Source of the DNA: Methylococcaceae bacterium
GTDB lineage: Bacteria > Pseudomonadota > Gammaproteobacteria > Methylococcales > Methylomonadaceae
Assembly: GCA_030618325.1 (NCBI GenBank)
Contig: JAUXDP010000048.1
Location: forward strand, 1 to 14,116
Length of the DNA stretch: 14,116 nucleotides
Reading direction: 5' to 3'
Shown here: piece after piece, positions 1 through 8,009 of the stretch
How the letters are laid out: every line of letters begins with the position of its first letter
Position numbering within the stretch: the first letter of the stretch is position 1
The notes under the pieces: model-generated
Database searches by the model: none
The model's input: only the letters and a program-made list of their open reading frames with translations
What the model was told of the DNA's origin: nothing
Position numbers and translations under genes: made by a program

Positions 1-474
1 GTTTATGGCCTTGGCTGCGATCCTTTGAATGCAGATGCCATACAACGAATTTTAGAACTCAAACAACGCCCTGTTGCAAAGGGCATGATTTTGATTGCGG
101 CAAACTTTCAGCAAATTGAAGATTATGTTGAAATTGATGACGCCATAAAAAAGCGCATTACTCCAACCTGGCCAGGCCCCCATACCTGGGTATTACCCGC
201 ACAACCTTGGGTGCCTGAGTATCTAACGGGGGATCATCAAACAATTGCGGTAAGGATCACAGACCATCCAATTGCAGCTAAAATCTGTGAACAATTCGGC
301 CACGCTATTATTTCAACTAGCGCCAACCCCAGCGGATTAAAACCACCAAAAACATTACTGCAGCTTAGAAAATATTTTTCTCCGCAGGACTTGCTGATTG
401 TTTCAGGATCAACCGGGGATTTAAATCAACCAACAACGATTAGAAATGGGGTGACTGGGGAGCGGTTGCGATGA
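1..474 (+). CDS. tsaC: TsaC/YrdC-family L-threonylcarbamoyladenylate synthase, 5' truncated
   Basis: Makes threonylcarbamoyl-AMP from threonine, bicarbonate and ATP, the first step of the t6A37 modification of ANN-decoding tRNAs; cytoplasmic. The reading frame is open from base 1 (VYGLGCDP...), so the gene starts left of the window; 157 residues are visible, and E. coli TsaC is about 190, so roughly 30 N-terminal residues are missing. Family marks seen: LKQRPVAKG, matching the KR..K substrate-binding region; STSANPSG, the typical S-T-SAN loop; and the C-terminal TIRN.VTGE.LR ending. The TTG at 25 is not a real start, because homology runs upstream of it. The stop is TGA at 472-474. The usual gammaproteobacterial partners (aroE, hemF) are not downstream; the next gene is convergent. 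Housekeeping gene; identification is firm, and TsaC rather than the longer Sua5 type is supported by the gene ending right after the YrdC domain. Confidence 0.95.
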   Translation, partial: VYGLGCDPLNADAIQRILELKQRPVAKGMILIAANFQQIEDYVEIDDAIKKRITPTWPGPHTWVLPAQPWVPEYLTGDHQTIAVRITDHPIAAKICEQFGHAIISTSANPSGLKPPKTLLQLRKYFSPQDLLIVSGSTGDLNQPTTIRNGVTGERLR

Positions 475-514
475 ATAAGGGCTTAGATTCAACTCATAAT
501 CCCAAAATTTTCTA

Positions 515-562
515 TGTAGGAGAGGCTTTAGCCGCGATATCGCGGCTAAAGCCTCTCCTACA
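515..562. repeat. 48-bp perfect palindrome, REP-like (inverted REP pair)
   Basis: Two 24-bp arms, 515-538 and 539-562, are exact reverse complements with no spacer. The arm reads TGTAGGAGAGGCTTTAGCCG followed by CGAT, resembling the GTAGGAGcGGCTTTAGCCGCG repetitive extragenic palindromes known from pseudomonads and other Gammaproteobacteria. It lies between the convergent ends of tsaC and the autotransporter gene. Transcribed from either strand it gives a very stable hairpin, but neither side has a clean run of T, so a role as a bidirectional 3'-end barrier or mRNA-stabilising hairpin is inference. The exact symmetry is seen directly; assignment to the REP class rests on resemblance. Confidence 0.85.
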
Positions 563-599
563 AAATATCATAAACTACTGTAAGAACAATATTCTGATA

Positions 600-1982
600 C
601 TAGAATTCCATCCGCAACCCTGCGGTAAAAATATGGCTTTCAACATTTTTTAATTCAAGAACGGTCTCGTAGTCCAAGAAGGCCTGAAAGCCATGTTTGA
701 AATCAGCTGAGACGCCAACGCCAATATTAAAATAATCCCCATCCAAACGATCAGATTCAAGCGTCAAGGTGTTATTTCTAGGGTCATTGACATAAGAGAC
801 ACTGAATTCTCTGGCGTTATCAAAAAACTCGTGATGCCATTCAATCCGAAAATGAGGAACGATAACTGCGAATGACTGGCTAAACGCATACGATATTTGT
901 CCACCAAGAACTGACTCAAGAGAATCGACTTCCTGATCAGCTACACGCAAGTCAAGGCCTTGGGCTCCATGCTCCTTATAGCTGTCAATACTGGCATTCA
1001 TATAGGTCATTCGAATATAAGGACCATAGGTTAAGCTCCCAGTATGAAAATTATATCCACTGGCCAAACTACCATAAAACTGCTCCCCTTCCGGTGTTGC
1101 AAACGCAGTTCTATTAATAGCAGAAACACTGGTATTTGATGCTACCAAAATCTTTCTTTCAATCTCATAGTCAGACCACCCATAGGTAAAAACACCATCG
1201 ACATAAAAATCACCCGCATAAAAAGTCGAGTAGGCGGAAATATTATAATTATCCGCCTCAACACCGCCGCCTCCAACATCAATAGATTGTGCAAAATCAA
1301 GGTTCAGGTGTGAATACCCCCCCGCGATGCCTACTATCAAATTATCTAACACTCGATAATCGATTCCAGTAATGACGCCTATACTATGAAAATCACTGGC
1401 ATTTTCTCTTTCAGTCCTATCGGTTTCACCAAAGCCACCAATGGTATTAATAAAAAAACCCAGACGACTTGATGACAACAGATCATCGTCGCCCGCAGAT
1501 CCACCCCATGAATTGCCTGGTTTCGCACCTGCAAGATCAAAAGATTTCCAGTTCGGTTGAAAAGAAGCTAAAGCAAAAGAACTTCCTTTGCGAATTTTAT
1601 TGATGTGTGCCGCGATGCTACTATATTGGCTCATTGATGCTTCAGCTGAAATGGTTAGTGGTGCAAAAGTTTCTTCACTCACTACATTTTGATAACCTCC
1701 AGCTAATGCCGAAGCCCCTAACCCACGACTAAAATCTGTATTCCCTGATCCGTTTAATTCATTTGCAGATTGCACCATGGATCGGCAAGCACCAAACAAG
1801 TCCTGCTGCTGTGCATTTTGTACATTTTGACCACCTTGAAACCCTTTACAAGTTGCCCGTACAAATTGCTCACTGTTGGTTTGTAATCGACTAAAACTAC
1901 CAAGACCTTGTGCGACTATATTTGTTGAAAAAACAACCATTGATACAAGCCCGAATTTAATATAATTATTATTTATCACCAT
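600..1982 (-). CDS. Autotransporter-type outer-membrane beta-barrel protein with short passenger
   Basis: Predicted to be exported by Sec and inserted in the outer membrane as a type V (autotransporter) barrel. A signal peptide covers about residues 1-24 (hydrophobic core GLVSMVVFS, cut near IVA/Q). Residues 25-173 form a short, Gly/Ser/Gln-rich passenger or linker with two Cys (45 and 66). Residues 174-460 show alternating aromatic and small residues typical of amphipathic strands (GITGIDYRV..., GSLASGYNF, GPYIRMTYM) and end in AGLRMEF, the terminal Phe used for Bam-dependent insertion. No lipase, protease or beta-helix passenger motif is visible. The start chosen is the ATG at 1982, because GAGG (1989-1992) sits 6 bases upstream; an ATG at 1994 would add four residues but has no ribosome-binding site. 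The gene begins 22 bases after the Sel1/caspase lipoprotein gene and is probably cotranscribed with it. Function unknown beyond the barrel. Confidence 0.85.
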   Translation of the reverse strand: MVINNNYIKFGLVSMVVFSTNIVAQGLGSFSRLQTNSEQFVRATCKGFQGGQNVQNAQQQDLFGACRSMVQSANELNGSGNTDFSRGLGASALAGGYQNVVSEETFAPLTISAEASMSQYSSIAAHINKIRKGSSFALASFQPNWKSFDLAGAKPGNSWGGSAGDDDLLSSSRLGFFINTIGGFGETDRTERENASDFHSIGVITGIDYRVLDNLIVGIAGGYSHLNLDFAQSIDVGGGGVEADNYNISAYSTFYAGDFYVDGVFTYGWSDYEIERKILVASNTSVSAINRTAFATPEGEQFYGSLASGYNFHTGSLTYGPYIRMTYMNASIDSYKEHGAQGLDLRVADQEVDSLESVLGGQISYAFSQSFAVIVPHFRIEWHHEFFDNAREFSVSYVNDPRNNTLTLESDRLDGDYFNIGVGVSADFKHGFQAFLDYETVLELKNVESHIFTAGLRMEF

Positions 1983-2004
1983 CCTTCCCCTCATCTAACT
2001 TAAA

Positions 2005-4737
2005 TTATAATTTACGCGGTACAAAGAAAAACTCACCAGACTCATGTCCAGCATGACGAATAGGTGCATATTCGGGTACCTGTTCTATCCCATATTCTGC
2101 GGCAATAGCCACTATCCCTGCCGACACCCTCCGATACAAAGACTGCCCTTCCAACAGCGTGTCATTTCCATTCAATGCCTTGAGAAAAGCATTGGCAAAA
2201 ACAGAGTGCTGGCCACCACCACCATCCATCACTGGCTTCAAACCACCTGAAGTCAGAACTGTTCTGGAACGGGCTTTCAACATTGCCTTGAGCCATTCAG
2301 ATTTTTTCGCAGAATCCGTGCCAGCTTCGATCCTTGCCAGTGACGACCGAGTCATAGCTCCAGAATAGCAAGAATCGGAAACCACCATAACATGCTTAAC
2401 TGACATTGAATTCAAAATATCAGTCACCGCAACCGTAGAAATCCAGTTAGCTGTATTATCAGCATCCGCATCCACAGGTAACCAATGGCCACGCATATTA
2501 ATTTTATCTAACTCTCCATGCCCTGCATAATAAATGAGCAAGTTATCTTTCTCATTCAGTTTAGCGCGTAATTTATTGAGTTCAGATAAAATCTGATAGC
2601 GGTTAGCATTCTGTAATCTTTTGGTTTTAAATCCATACTTTTGTTTTAGGACTTTTTCAACAGCAATCGCATCGTTAATTGGCGTGTCGAGTTGAGGTAG
2701 CTTTTTATAATTATTATTACCTATCACTAATGCATAGTACTGGCCAAAATCCAAGGACCTCCAAGGTTGATCAATCTTGACGAGAGGCAATTTTTCAGTT
2801 GTTCTTTGATTCATTTTTATCGCCTTTCCCAACGATAAAATAAAATCCAGACTTGCCCTTGAACCATTGCTATCTATTGCGACTACCTCAACTGGTGTAT
2901 CAGTATCCGTTAATTTAACACTGGCCTGAAACAATCCTTGATCATCAACTTCATTTTTCTTGTCATTCACCATGAACGACAACAATTTATTTGTTGTACT
3001 TACCTTACCTATAATATCGCGCTTTTTGACCACTGAGCGTAATGTAACAGTCGGCATTCCACGGACCAAAACAAAAGGGGGGTCAATGATTTCTATCTTG
3101 GGCTTATCTGCAAAATTTTCTCTGTCGACTTGTTTTTGCAATTGCTTAATCGTTTGTAGATATTTATTTTTCTCTGACTCCAATTGACTGATCAATTGTT
3201 CTTGTCCTGCTAATTTTTCTTCATTTTTCTGATAACGAGTGACTGCTTCCTGATGTTCTTTGGTTTTCTTACTCAAAAGAATGCTTGCTTTCTTCTCCGC
3301 TGTTGTTTTTTCAGTTGCTTGTATTTCCAATAGGTCTTGATAAGACCGTTCAAGTTCTACCAATTTCCGTTCTGTATCCAGCAAATCTTCCTGTTTTTGA
3401 TTCAACTTTAATCTGGACTGGTTTGCCACCAGTTTTTGATTATCCAGCTCATCTTTAAGCCTTTTCACTTCAGCGGATGGAACCATTCCCTTGCTAATTT
3501 GGTTTTTCAAATTCTCAATAGTTTGTTTAGAAATTGTTTTCTCTTCGGTCAGCTTAGCGATCAATTTTTGTTGCTGAATCTTTTCCTGCTTAACCTTTTT
3601 AAGAATGGTTAAAGTTTTTTGCAAATCTTCTTTATTGTTGCTGGCTTCATAATCATCCAATTTACTATGACTTATTTTTTCCTTAACTAATCGATCCGTT
3701 TCTATAAGCGCAGTCTGTTTTAATTCCAGTAAACGTTTTTCAGTATTTGCCAGTTGAGCCTGGCTATTCAATAGATTTAATTGCGCCTCACTGGCAATCT
3801 TTTTTTGCCGCTTCAAATCGTTGGCAAATTGATTAGCTCTTTTTTCAGTGTCATCCAGTTTGATTTTCAGGCTTTCAACTTTTTTCTGATATTGTTGCTC
3901 TAATTGAGTAACATTTTGCTGTTGCGTTTTGATTTCCTGCTCTTTTTTGAGAGCAATGCTCTCTAGCCGTGTAATTTCTGACTGATCTGCTTGTTCGGTA
4001 GCTTTTTTCAATAACTGTTGAGTTTCCACAAGAGCATCATTTGAAGCAATAATACTGTCTTGTCGTTGTCTTAATTGGTCCTGTATTGTTTCTACCTGGC
4101 TGGCCAAATTTTTAGCCTCATTGCGACTATTTTTTAACTCAGTTTTGAGAAATTGAATTTCCCTACTTATTTCATTTTCTGAAGATGTTTCTATAGTTGC
4201 AGCATAGGGTAAATCAACTTTTTCCAAACCTGATGACTTTTGATACCAGTCCATGGCTTTTGCTAAATCTTTATTCACCCCTAAGCCTCTTTCATAAAGG
4301 TAACCTAGATTAATTTGTGCCCGGGTATTGCCTTGATCAGCTGCCTTTTGATACCACTGCACCGCGATTTGATAATTTGGCGTTAACCCTAGGCCTTTTT
4401 CGTAAATTTCCCCCACATAAGCCTGAGCTTCGGCTTCACCTGCCTGGGCTTTAGGCAACCAGACTTTCAACGCTGTCGCATAGTTCGCTCGATCATAAGC
4501 TACATATTCGCCGCCCCGTATTTCGCATTCAGAAGCGGTTGATTTGATCGGTCTTCTTGCCGTAGCAAAAACACCGAGTTGACCTAGTTTTCTCACTTGA
4601 GCAGGCAATAAACAGTCAACAATCATCAGATCATCACCATTATCTGCACTGCCAGTTTTTTGATCGAGTACCGACTGGCTAGTTGTAGTACAACCTAAAA
4701 GTAGAACCAGTAGAAACGAAAATATTTGGATCTTCAT
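2005..4737 (-). CDS. Sel1-repeat/coiled-coil lipoprotein with C-terminal caspase-like (peptidase C14) domain
   Basis: Predicted outer-membrane-anchored cysteine protease, 910 aa. The N-terminus is a lipoprotein signal with lipobox LLGC (Cys16); the +2 residue is Thr, so no inner-membrane Asp signal. Two Sel1-like repeats lie at about 95-170 (QAYVGEIYEKGLGLTPNY..., INLGYLYERGLGVNKD). Residues about 190-545 are a very long Lys/Glu/Gln-rich coiled coil with a break near GMVPS (418-422). An Ig-like beta segment follows (about 548-635). The caspase fold runs from about 667 to 885, with YALVIGNNNY opening the fold, His740 in YYAGHGE and Cys790 in SDSCYSG, so the catalytic dyad is intact. Asp788 two before the Cys resembles the metacaspase S1 Asp that favours basic P1 residues (family knowledge; specificity here is inferred). 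Ribosome-binding site AGGG at 4745-4748, 7 bases from the ATG. Substrate unknown; the autotransporter directly downstream is a candidate partner. Confidence 0.9.
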   Translation of the reverse strand: MKIQIFSFLLVLLLGCTTTSQSVLDQKTGSADNGDDLMIVDCLLPAQVRKLGQLGVFATARRPIKSTASECEIRGGEYVAYDRANYATALKVWLPKAQAGEAEAQAYVGEIYEKGLGLTPNYQIAVQWYQKAADQGNTRAQINLGYLYERGLGVNKDLAKAMDWYQKSSGLEKVDLPYAATIETSSENEISREIQFLKTELKNSRNEAKNLASQVETIQDQLRQRQDSIIASNDALVETQQLLKKATEQADQSEITRLESIALKKEQEIKTQQQNVTQLEQQYQKKVESLKIKLDDTEKRANQFANDLKRQKKIASEAQLNLLNSQAQLANTEKRLLELKQTALIETDRLVKEKISHSKLDDYEASNNKEDLQKTLTILKKVKQEKIQQQKLIAKLTEEKTISKQTIENLKNQISKGMVPSAEVKRLKDELDNQKLVANQSRLKLNQKQEDLLDTERKLVELERSYQDLLEIQATEKTTAEKKASILLSKKTKEHQEAVTRYQKNEEKLAGQEQLISQLESEKNKYLQTIKQLQKQVDRENFADKPKIEIIDPPFVLVRGMPTVTLRSVVKKRDIIGKVSTTNKLLSFMVNDKKNEVDDQGLFQASVKLTDTDTPVEVVAIDSNGSRASLDFILSLGKAIKMNQRTTEKLPLVKIDQPWRSLDFGQYYALVIGNNNYKKLPQLDTPINDAIAVEKVLKQKYGFKTKRLQNANRYQILSELNKLRAKLNEKDNLLIYYAGHGELDKINMRGHWLPVDADADNTANWISTVAVTDILNSMSVKHVMVVSDSCYSGAMTRSSLARIEAGTDSAKKSEWLKAMLKARSRTVLTSGGLKPVMDGGGGQHSVFANAFLKALNGNDTLLEGQSLYRRVSAGIVAIAAEYGIEQVPEYAPIRHAGHESGEFFFVPRKL

Positions 4738-4760
4738 AACATTTCCCTAAGGTTACAACA

Positions 4761-4788
4761 AATATAAAAATAAGCCCGGCAAAAGCAA
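4761..4788 (-). promoter_or_regulatory. Possible sigma70 promoter for the Sel1/caspase gene
   Basis: On the minus strand TTGCTT (4783-4788, only 3 of 6 match the -35 consensus) and TATATT (4761-4766, 5 of 6 match the -10) are 16 bases apart. Transcription would start near 4754, just before the AGGG ribosome-binding site. The 216-base gap to the upstream gene makes an internal promoter sensible. The -35 is weak and the region is AT-rich, so a chance match is possible. Confidence 0.3.
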
Positions 4789-4899
4789 GCAGGATAAGTC
4801 CTTGATACCTTACTATACTTTCCCTCGCTAGTGTTTGGATTTTAATGAATCTGCGTGTTCATTTTGGCCAAGAGCAAAAAGCTGAAACGATCGCAAATT

Positions 4900-4916
4900 T
4901 GGCTATTTAATAGCCA
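4900..4916. repeat. 17-base inverted repeat in the gap between the two caspase genes
   Basis: TGGCTATTTAATAGCCA has 8-base arms around one central base. It lies about 40 bases past the stop of the PEGA/caspase gene. No T-run follows on either strand, so it is not a standard intrinsic terminator; the single-base spacer suggests a protein-binding dyad or a weak cruciform rather than an RNA hairpin. Role unknown. Confidence 0.45.
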
Positions 4917-4953
4917 CATAAACAGTCAGCGTATCTTTACAGCATTACAAGAA

Positions 4954-6516
4954 TCAACCAGAACAAGCCTGGGTCATTAATTCTTCAACTATGCCATTAA
5001 CTTGCTGCCGTACATTTTTATTTACGACAGCTCTCATATCGATACCAGCCTTGGTAAAATTAGTGCTTGTTTCGCTTAGAATGATTCCAGTTTTTAAGGC
5101 GATCAAAGCCAATGTGACGTCGCCATTAATCGTTTTCATAGAGGTTGATACAACTTTAATCGGTGCTTCTCCGGCAACAACGGCTGCTTTAACTAAATAA
5201 TCAACATTAAACCGCTTTGCTAAGCCTTGATAAAAAGAAATATCTCGATTCGCCATACGTTTATACATACGCTGATCAACAACGGTATCCAGGTCAATAA
5301 AATCGAGTTCATATTTGCTTAATGCATTATGTAATAAAGCGTATATTTTTGGTCCATTAATTTTCACTCTAAGTTTTTTATTAAGTGGGCGATATTCAGA
5401 CCTGACCACCATGATGGCTCGTTTACCTAGCAAACAATGATTGCTTCTAGATGTTGAGTGCATATTTTTAAGATTTTGATTTTGCAAATCAGGCAAGCTT
5501 GATGGCTTTAAAACAATATTCAATTGCCTCCATTGACCTGTTGCCAGGTCTATTGTGTTTTTTCCAGTAACATACCCAGGGGCTTCAATCATCACTTCAG
5601 CCGCTTTTGTAAACAAATTATCTAGATTAAGAACGCCCGACTCATCTAACTGGCCTCTGGGTTCATTATTCACCCATACTTTTGCATGTGGCACATTGCT
5701 AATTATTTGTAGATATTTTTTGCTAACTATTGGTGGGGCAGAAAAACTAGCTTTTGGTACCTGTTTCAGGCCCGGTGAAAAAGCAAATTCGCCAGTCAGT
5801 GATGAGGATTCCCAAGGAATTTGTTGGCCTTGGGTATCATGTCTTACGCCATTGCGAACCTGTTTAAAGGTTTGCTCTATAGTTAATCCTGGTTGTTTTA
5901 ATGCGGACAAAAGGTGCTGAGTATAGAGTCCATTGCGGCCTTTGCCATCCGCTGCCACTGAGCCAGGAGCTGTGGCATAAGCAATATATGAACCTACTGG
6001 ACCATCCATTCTGGCCAACCCCTGTTCCAGATTCCTAAAACTACGGGCAAATGGGTTATTGCGGCATGCGTCCAGAATAACGATATTGACCGCATTGCCA
6101 GCCGTCTCCATTTTTCTTAATACAGAGTTAGCATCAATACTTTCATCTTCCACTTCATCAGCAGACCGAACATCTGCTGAAACTGGTACAAGGTAATTTT
6201 TGCCTTTGATTTGGATGCCATGCCCAGCAAAATAAAACAAACCTACATCGTAGAGTTTTAATTTTTCGCCAAACTCTCTAATGACTTCACGCATTTTTTT
6301 TCGGTCCAGGTCTGTATAAACAGAAACATCGAAGTCCAATATTTCCAGCTCAGCAGCCATATCATGTGCATCATTGACAGGGTTAGCTAGTGGTGAGCTT
6401 TCGTATGAGCTATTACCCATAACCAAAGCAATTTTTGTTTGACTCGCTAAAGCGGGCTGAACTTGGCTAAAAACAATCAATAGCAATATTATGCTTTTTG
6501 TATTAATCCAGATCAT
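4954..6516 (-). CDS. Exported caspase-like (peptidase C14) protein with PEGA domain
   Basis: Predicted periplasmic cysteine protease, 520 aa. The signal peptide is about residues 1-24 (IILLLIVF core, cut near ALA/S). The caspase domain begins at once (KIALVMGNSSY, about 28-36), carries His99 in FYFAGHG and Cys151 in ILDACRNNPF, and ends near residue 248; both catalytic residues are present and Asp149 precedes the Cys as in metacaspases. Residues about 268-338 fit a PEGA domain (ISNVPHAKVWVNNEPRG, then EAPGYV), often found in surface or wall-associated proteins. The last 155 residues (LAKRFNVDYLVKAAVV..., ending in MTQACSG) form an alpha/beta domain I do not firmly recognise; the pattern recalls the CsgG/LpoB/FlgT type. 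No clear ribosome-binding site precedes the ATG at 6516. The gene lies 74 bases after the SH3/CsgG lipoprotein gene, so it is probably cotranscribed. The PEGA-caspase combination is known among proteobacteria; substrate unknown. Confidence 0.9.
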   Translation of the reverse strand: MIWINTKSIILLLIVFSQVQPALASQTKIALVMGNSSYESSPLANPVNDAHDMAAELEILDFDVSVYTDLDRKKMREVIREFGEKLKLYDVGLFYFAGHGIQIKGKNYLVPVSADVRSADEVEDESIDANSVLRKMETAGNAVNIVILDACRNNPFARSFRNLEQGLARMDGPVGSYIAYATAPGSVAADGKGRNGLYTQHLLSALKQPGLTIEQTFKQVRNGVRHDTQGQQIPWESSSLTGEFAFSPGLKQVPKASFSAPPIVSKKYLQIISNVPHAKVWVNNEPRGQLDESGVLNLDNLFTKAAEVMIEAPGYVTGKNTIDLATGQWRQLNIVLKPSSLPDLQNQNLKNMHSTSRSNHCLLGKRAIMVVRSEYRPLNKKLRVKINGPKIYALLHNALSKYELDFIDLDTVVDQRMYKRMANRDISFYQGLAKRFNVDYLVKAAVVAGEAPIKVVSTSMKTINGDVTLALIALKTGIILSETSTNFTKAGIDMRAVVNKNVRQQVNGIVEELMTQACSG

Positions 6517-6590
6517 TGAAGTATTGTTTTTTCATCGTAAATGCATCTGAGACACCTGCTTGGTCAAAATACTGTATTTGAGTCAATTTT

Positions 6591-7823
6591 TTAAAATTTT
6601 GCTGATAAAGTTCTGACTATTTCATCAACGAGATTATCAATATTCTCTAGAGTATATTGCGTTGTTTTTGTTTCCGCACTGATAACATACGCACTTTCAA
6701 TATCAATAATTCTGGCATTAAGCTGTATTTGGCCTGCCAGTAAGGCTACGCTTCCCGTAATAATTGCATCCGCATGTAGCATTTTTCCAATTTCTACAGC
6801 GTCTGTCGTTTCAATAAAACCTGTTTGATTCATTTCCATTTCTTTGATGACTTTATCCAGTTGATTACGCTCAATAATTCTAAACGCACTGGAATTAACC
6901 AGAGAGCTAGTAAATGTCTCAGAAACGAGATTGCCTAAGGAAATTTGTTGAGCTTCTTGGTTTAATGTTTTAAATTCAATAACAGCGATGGAAATTTTCT
7001 TCCTAGGCGGTGTTTGTGGGATTGCTGCTGTAGTAACAGCCACTGTTGCAGGATTACTTTTTTCCGATACTGTTTGCACTAACGGTGCATAGACCCAACC
7101 CGTATCACCTTGAGACCGAGAGATGTAGTACCAATTATTTTTTTTACCCCGTAAAGAAAATGTTTCACCACGGGTAATGCCACCTACCACAGAACATTGC
7201 ACACTTGCGCCACTTCTGAGATTGACCCTTGATTTTAATATTGTAGCCTGACCACTTAATTGTTCGTGTGGCGTATCTGTACATGAGGATGCAACAGTTT
7301 GCTGTCTGGGTCGTGTTGTTTGATGGGGGGAGGCGTTAACTATGCTTCTCAGGGATGTATTAATCTCTCTCTCAAGTACTTCAACCCATTTATTGTAAAC
7401 TTTATGAATCGTAGCGGGGGGCGGGCCTAAGGCTTGATCTTGATCGGTACCAAATGGGTTATATTCTGAAAAAAAATTGTCAGATTCTCGTTGTGAGTTG
7501 CTTCTTTCTGTGTATTTAAGATTTCTGCTGTTTCGATAGGTGATTGAGTAGGCACTCCGGTCATAAGTGATATCCACCATCGCAGCGATCATTCCTCTTT
7601 TTGCAATGTAGGTTGCTGCAATTCTTCCACGTCCTATCCGTTTAGCTCGCCAACCTGCCATTTTGGAGCCTTTTAGAATGGCTTGTTCTACTTGTTGTAG
7701 ACTGCTACTCCCAGGTACTGGGATTTCTGTTTGATTAACGTTATAAACAGGCGCTGCTTTGCAGCCAATAAGCAAAGCGAGAAAAATACCAAGGCTAAAT
7801 ATTTTGTAATTAATATTTTTCAT
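6591..7823 (-). CDS. Lipoprotein with bacterial SH3 and CsgG-like domains
   Basis: Predicted envelope lipoprotein, 410 aa; lipobox LIGC with Cys21. Residues about 35-105 form an alpha/beta unit (QQVEQAILKGSKMAGW..., MVDITYDRSAYSITY) seen in other small proteobacterial lipoproteins. A Pro/Ala/Gln linker follows, then a bacterial SH3 domain at about 191-250 (SRVNLRSGASVQCSVVGGI..., GWVYAPLV), a fold that commonly binds peptidoglycan. After a second Thr/Pro linker, residues about 275-410 match the CsgG-like fold: IAVIEF, LVSETFTSSLV, FRIIERNQLDKV, ADAIITGSV and ARIIDI. In CsgG this fold makes the outer-membrane curli pore, while in LpoB-like proteins it is a soluble regulator. The CsgG transmembrane strands are not obvious, so a regulatory or scaffold role is as likely as a pore. 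A ribosome-binding site AGGGG (7834-7838) is 10 bases from the ATG. The 186-base upstream gap is AT-rich and probably holds a promoter, but none is convincing. Confidence 0.85.
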   Translation of the reverse strand: MKNINYKIFSLGIFLALLIGCKAAPVYNVNQTEIPVPGSSSLQQVEQAILKGSKMAGWRAKRIGRGRIAATYIAKRGMIAAMVDITYDRSAYSITYRNSRNLKYTERSNSQRESDNFFSEYNPFGTDQDQALGPPPATIHKVYNKWVEVLEREINTSLRSIVNASPHQTTRPRQQTVASSCTDTPHEQLSGQATILKSRVNLRSGASVQCSVVGGITRGETFSLRGKKNNWYYISRSQGDTGWVYAPLVQTVSEKSNPATVAVTTAAIPQTPPRKKISIAVIEFKTLNQEAQQISLGNLVSETFTSSLVNSSAFRIIERNQLDKVIKEMEMNQTGFIETTDAVEIGKMLHADAIITGSVALLAGQIQLNARIIDIESAYVISAETKTTQYTLENIDNLVDEIVRTLSAKF

Positions 7824-8009
7824 ACCTAATAAACCCCTGAAATAATGTTTTTAAAATTGATGCAACTCATCATAATTATTATTCTTAATTGATTGAGAAA
7901 CCCTAATCTTTTACAATCCAGTGTTCAAAACTATCTACCCAAAAAAGTTAGCCATATTAGTGTATTTACACCTAATTAAACTTTAAAATATTTGGTATTT
8001 ATCAATGGC

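Noticed and set aside
471..653. 60-codon plus-strand frame overlapping the tsaC stop by ATGA
   Set aside because: It runs through the 48-bp palindrome and into the antisense of the autotransporter C-terminus; no family features. The overlap looks accidental.
5555..5920. 121-codon plus-strand frame
   Set aside because: Lies antisense within the PEGA/caspase gene, with no ribosome-binding site or recognisable domain; the same holds for 2044-2250, 2159-2368, 2960-3187 and 4991-5200.
6565..6580. CAAAATACTGTATTTG, a LexA-box-like dyad before the PEGA/caspase gene
   Set aside because: It lacks the CTG-N10-CAG layout of the gammaproteobacterial SOS box; AT-rich chance palindrome is more likely.
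7956..7976. Imperfect hairpin TTAGTG/CACCTAA in the cyclase-lipoprotein gap, considered as terminator
   Set aside because: Short, AT-rich, with one bulge and no T-run on the minus strand; too weak to call.
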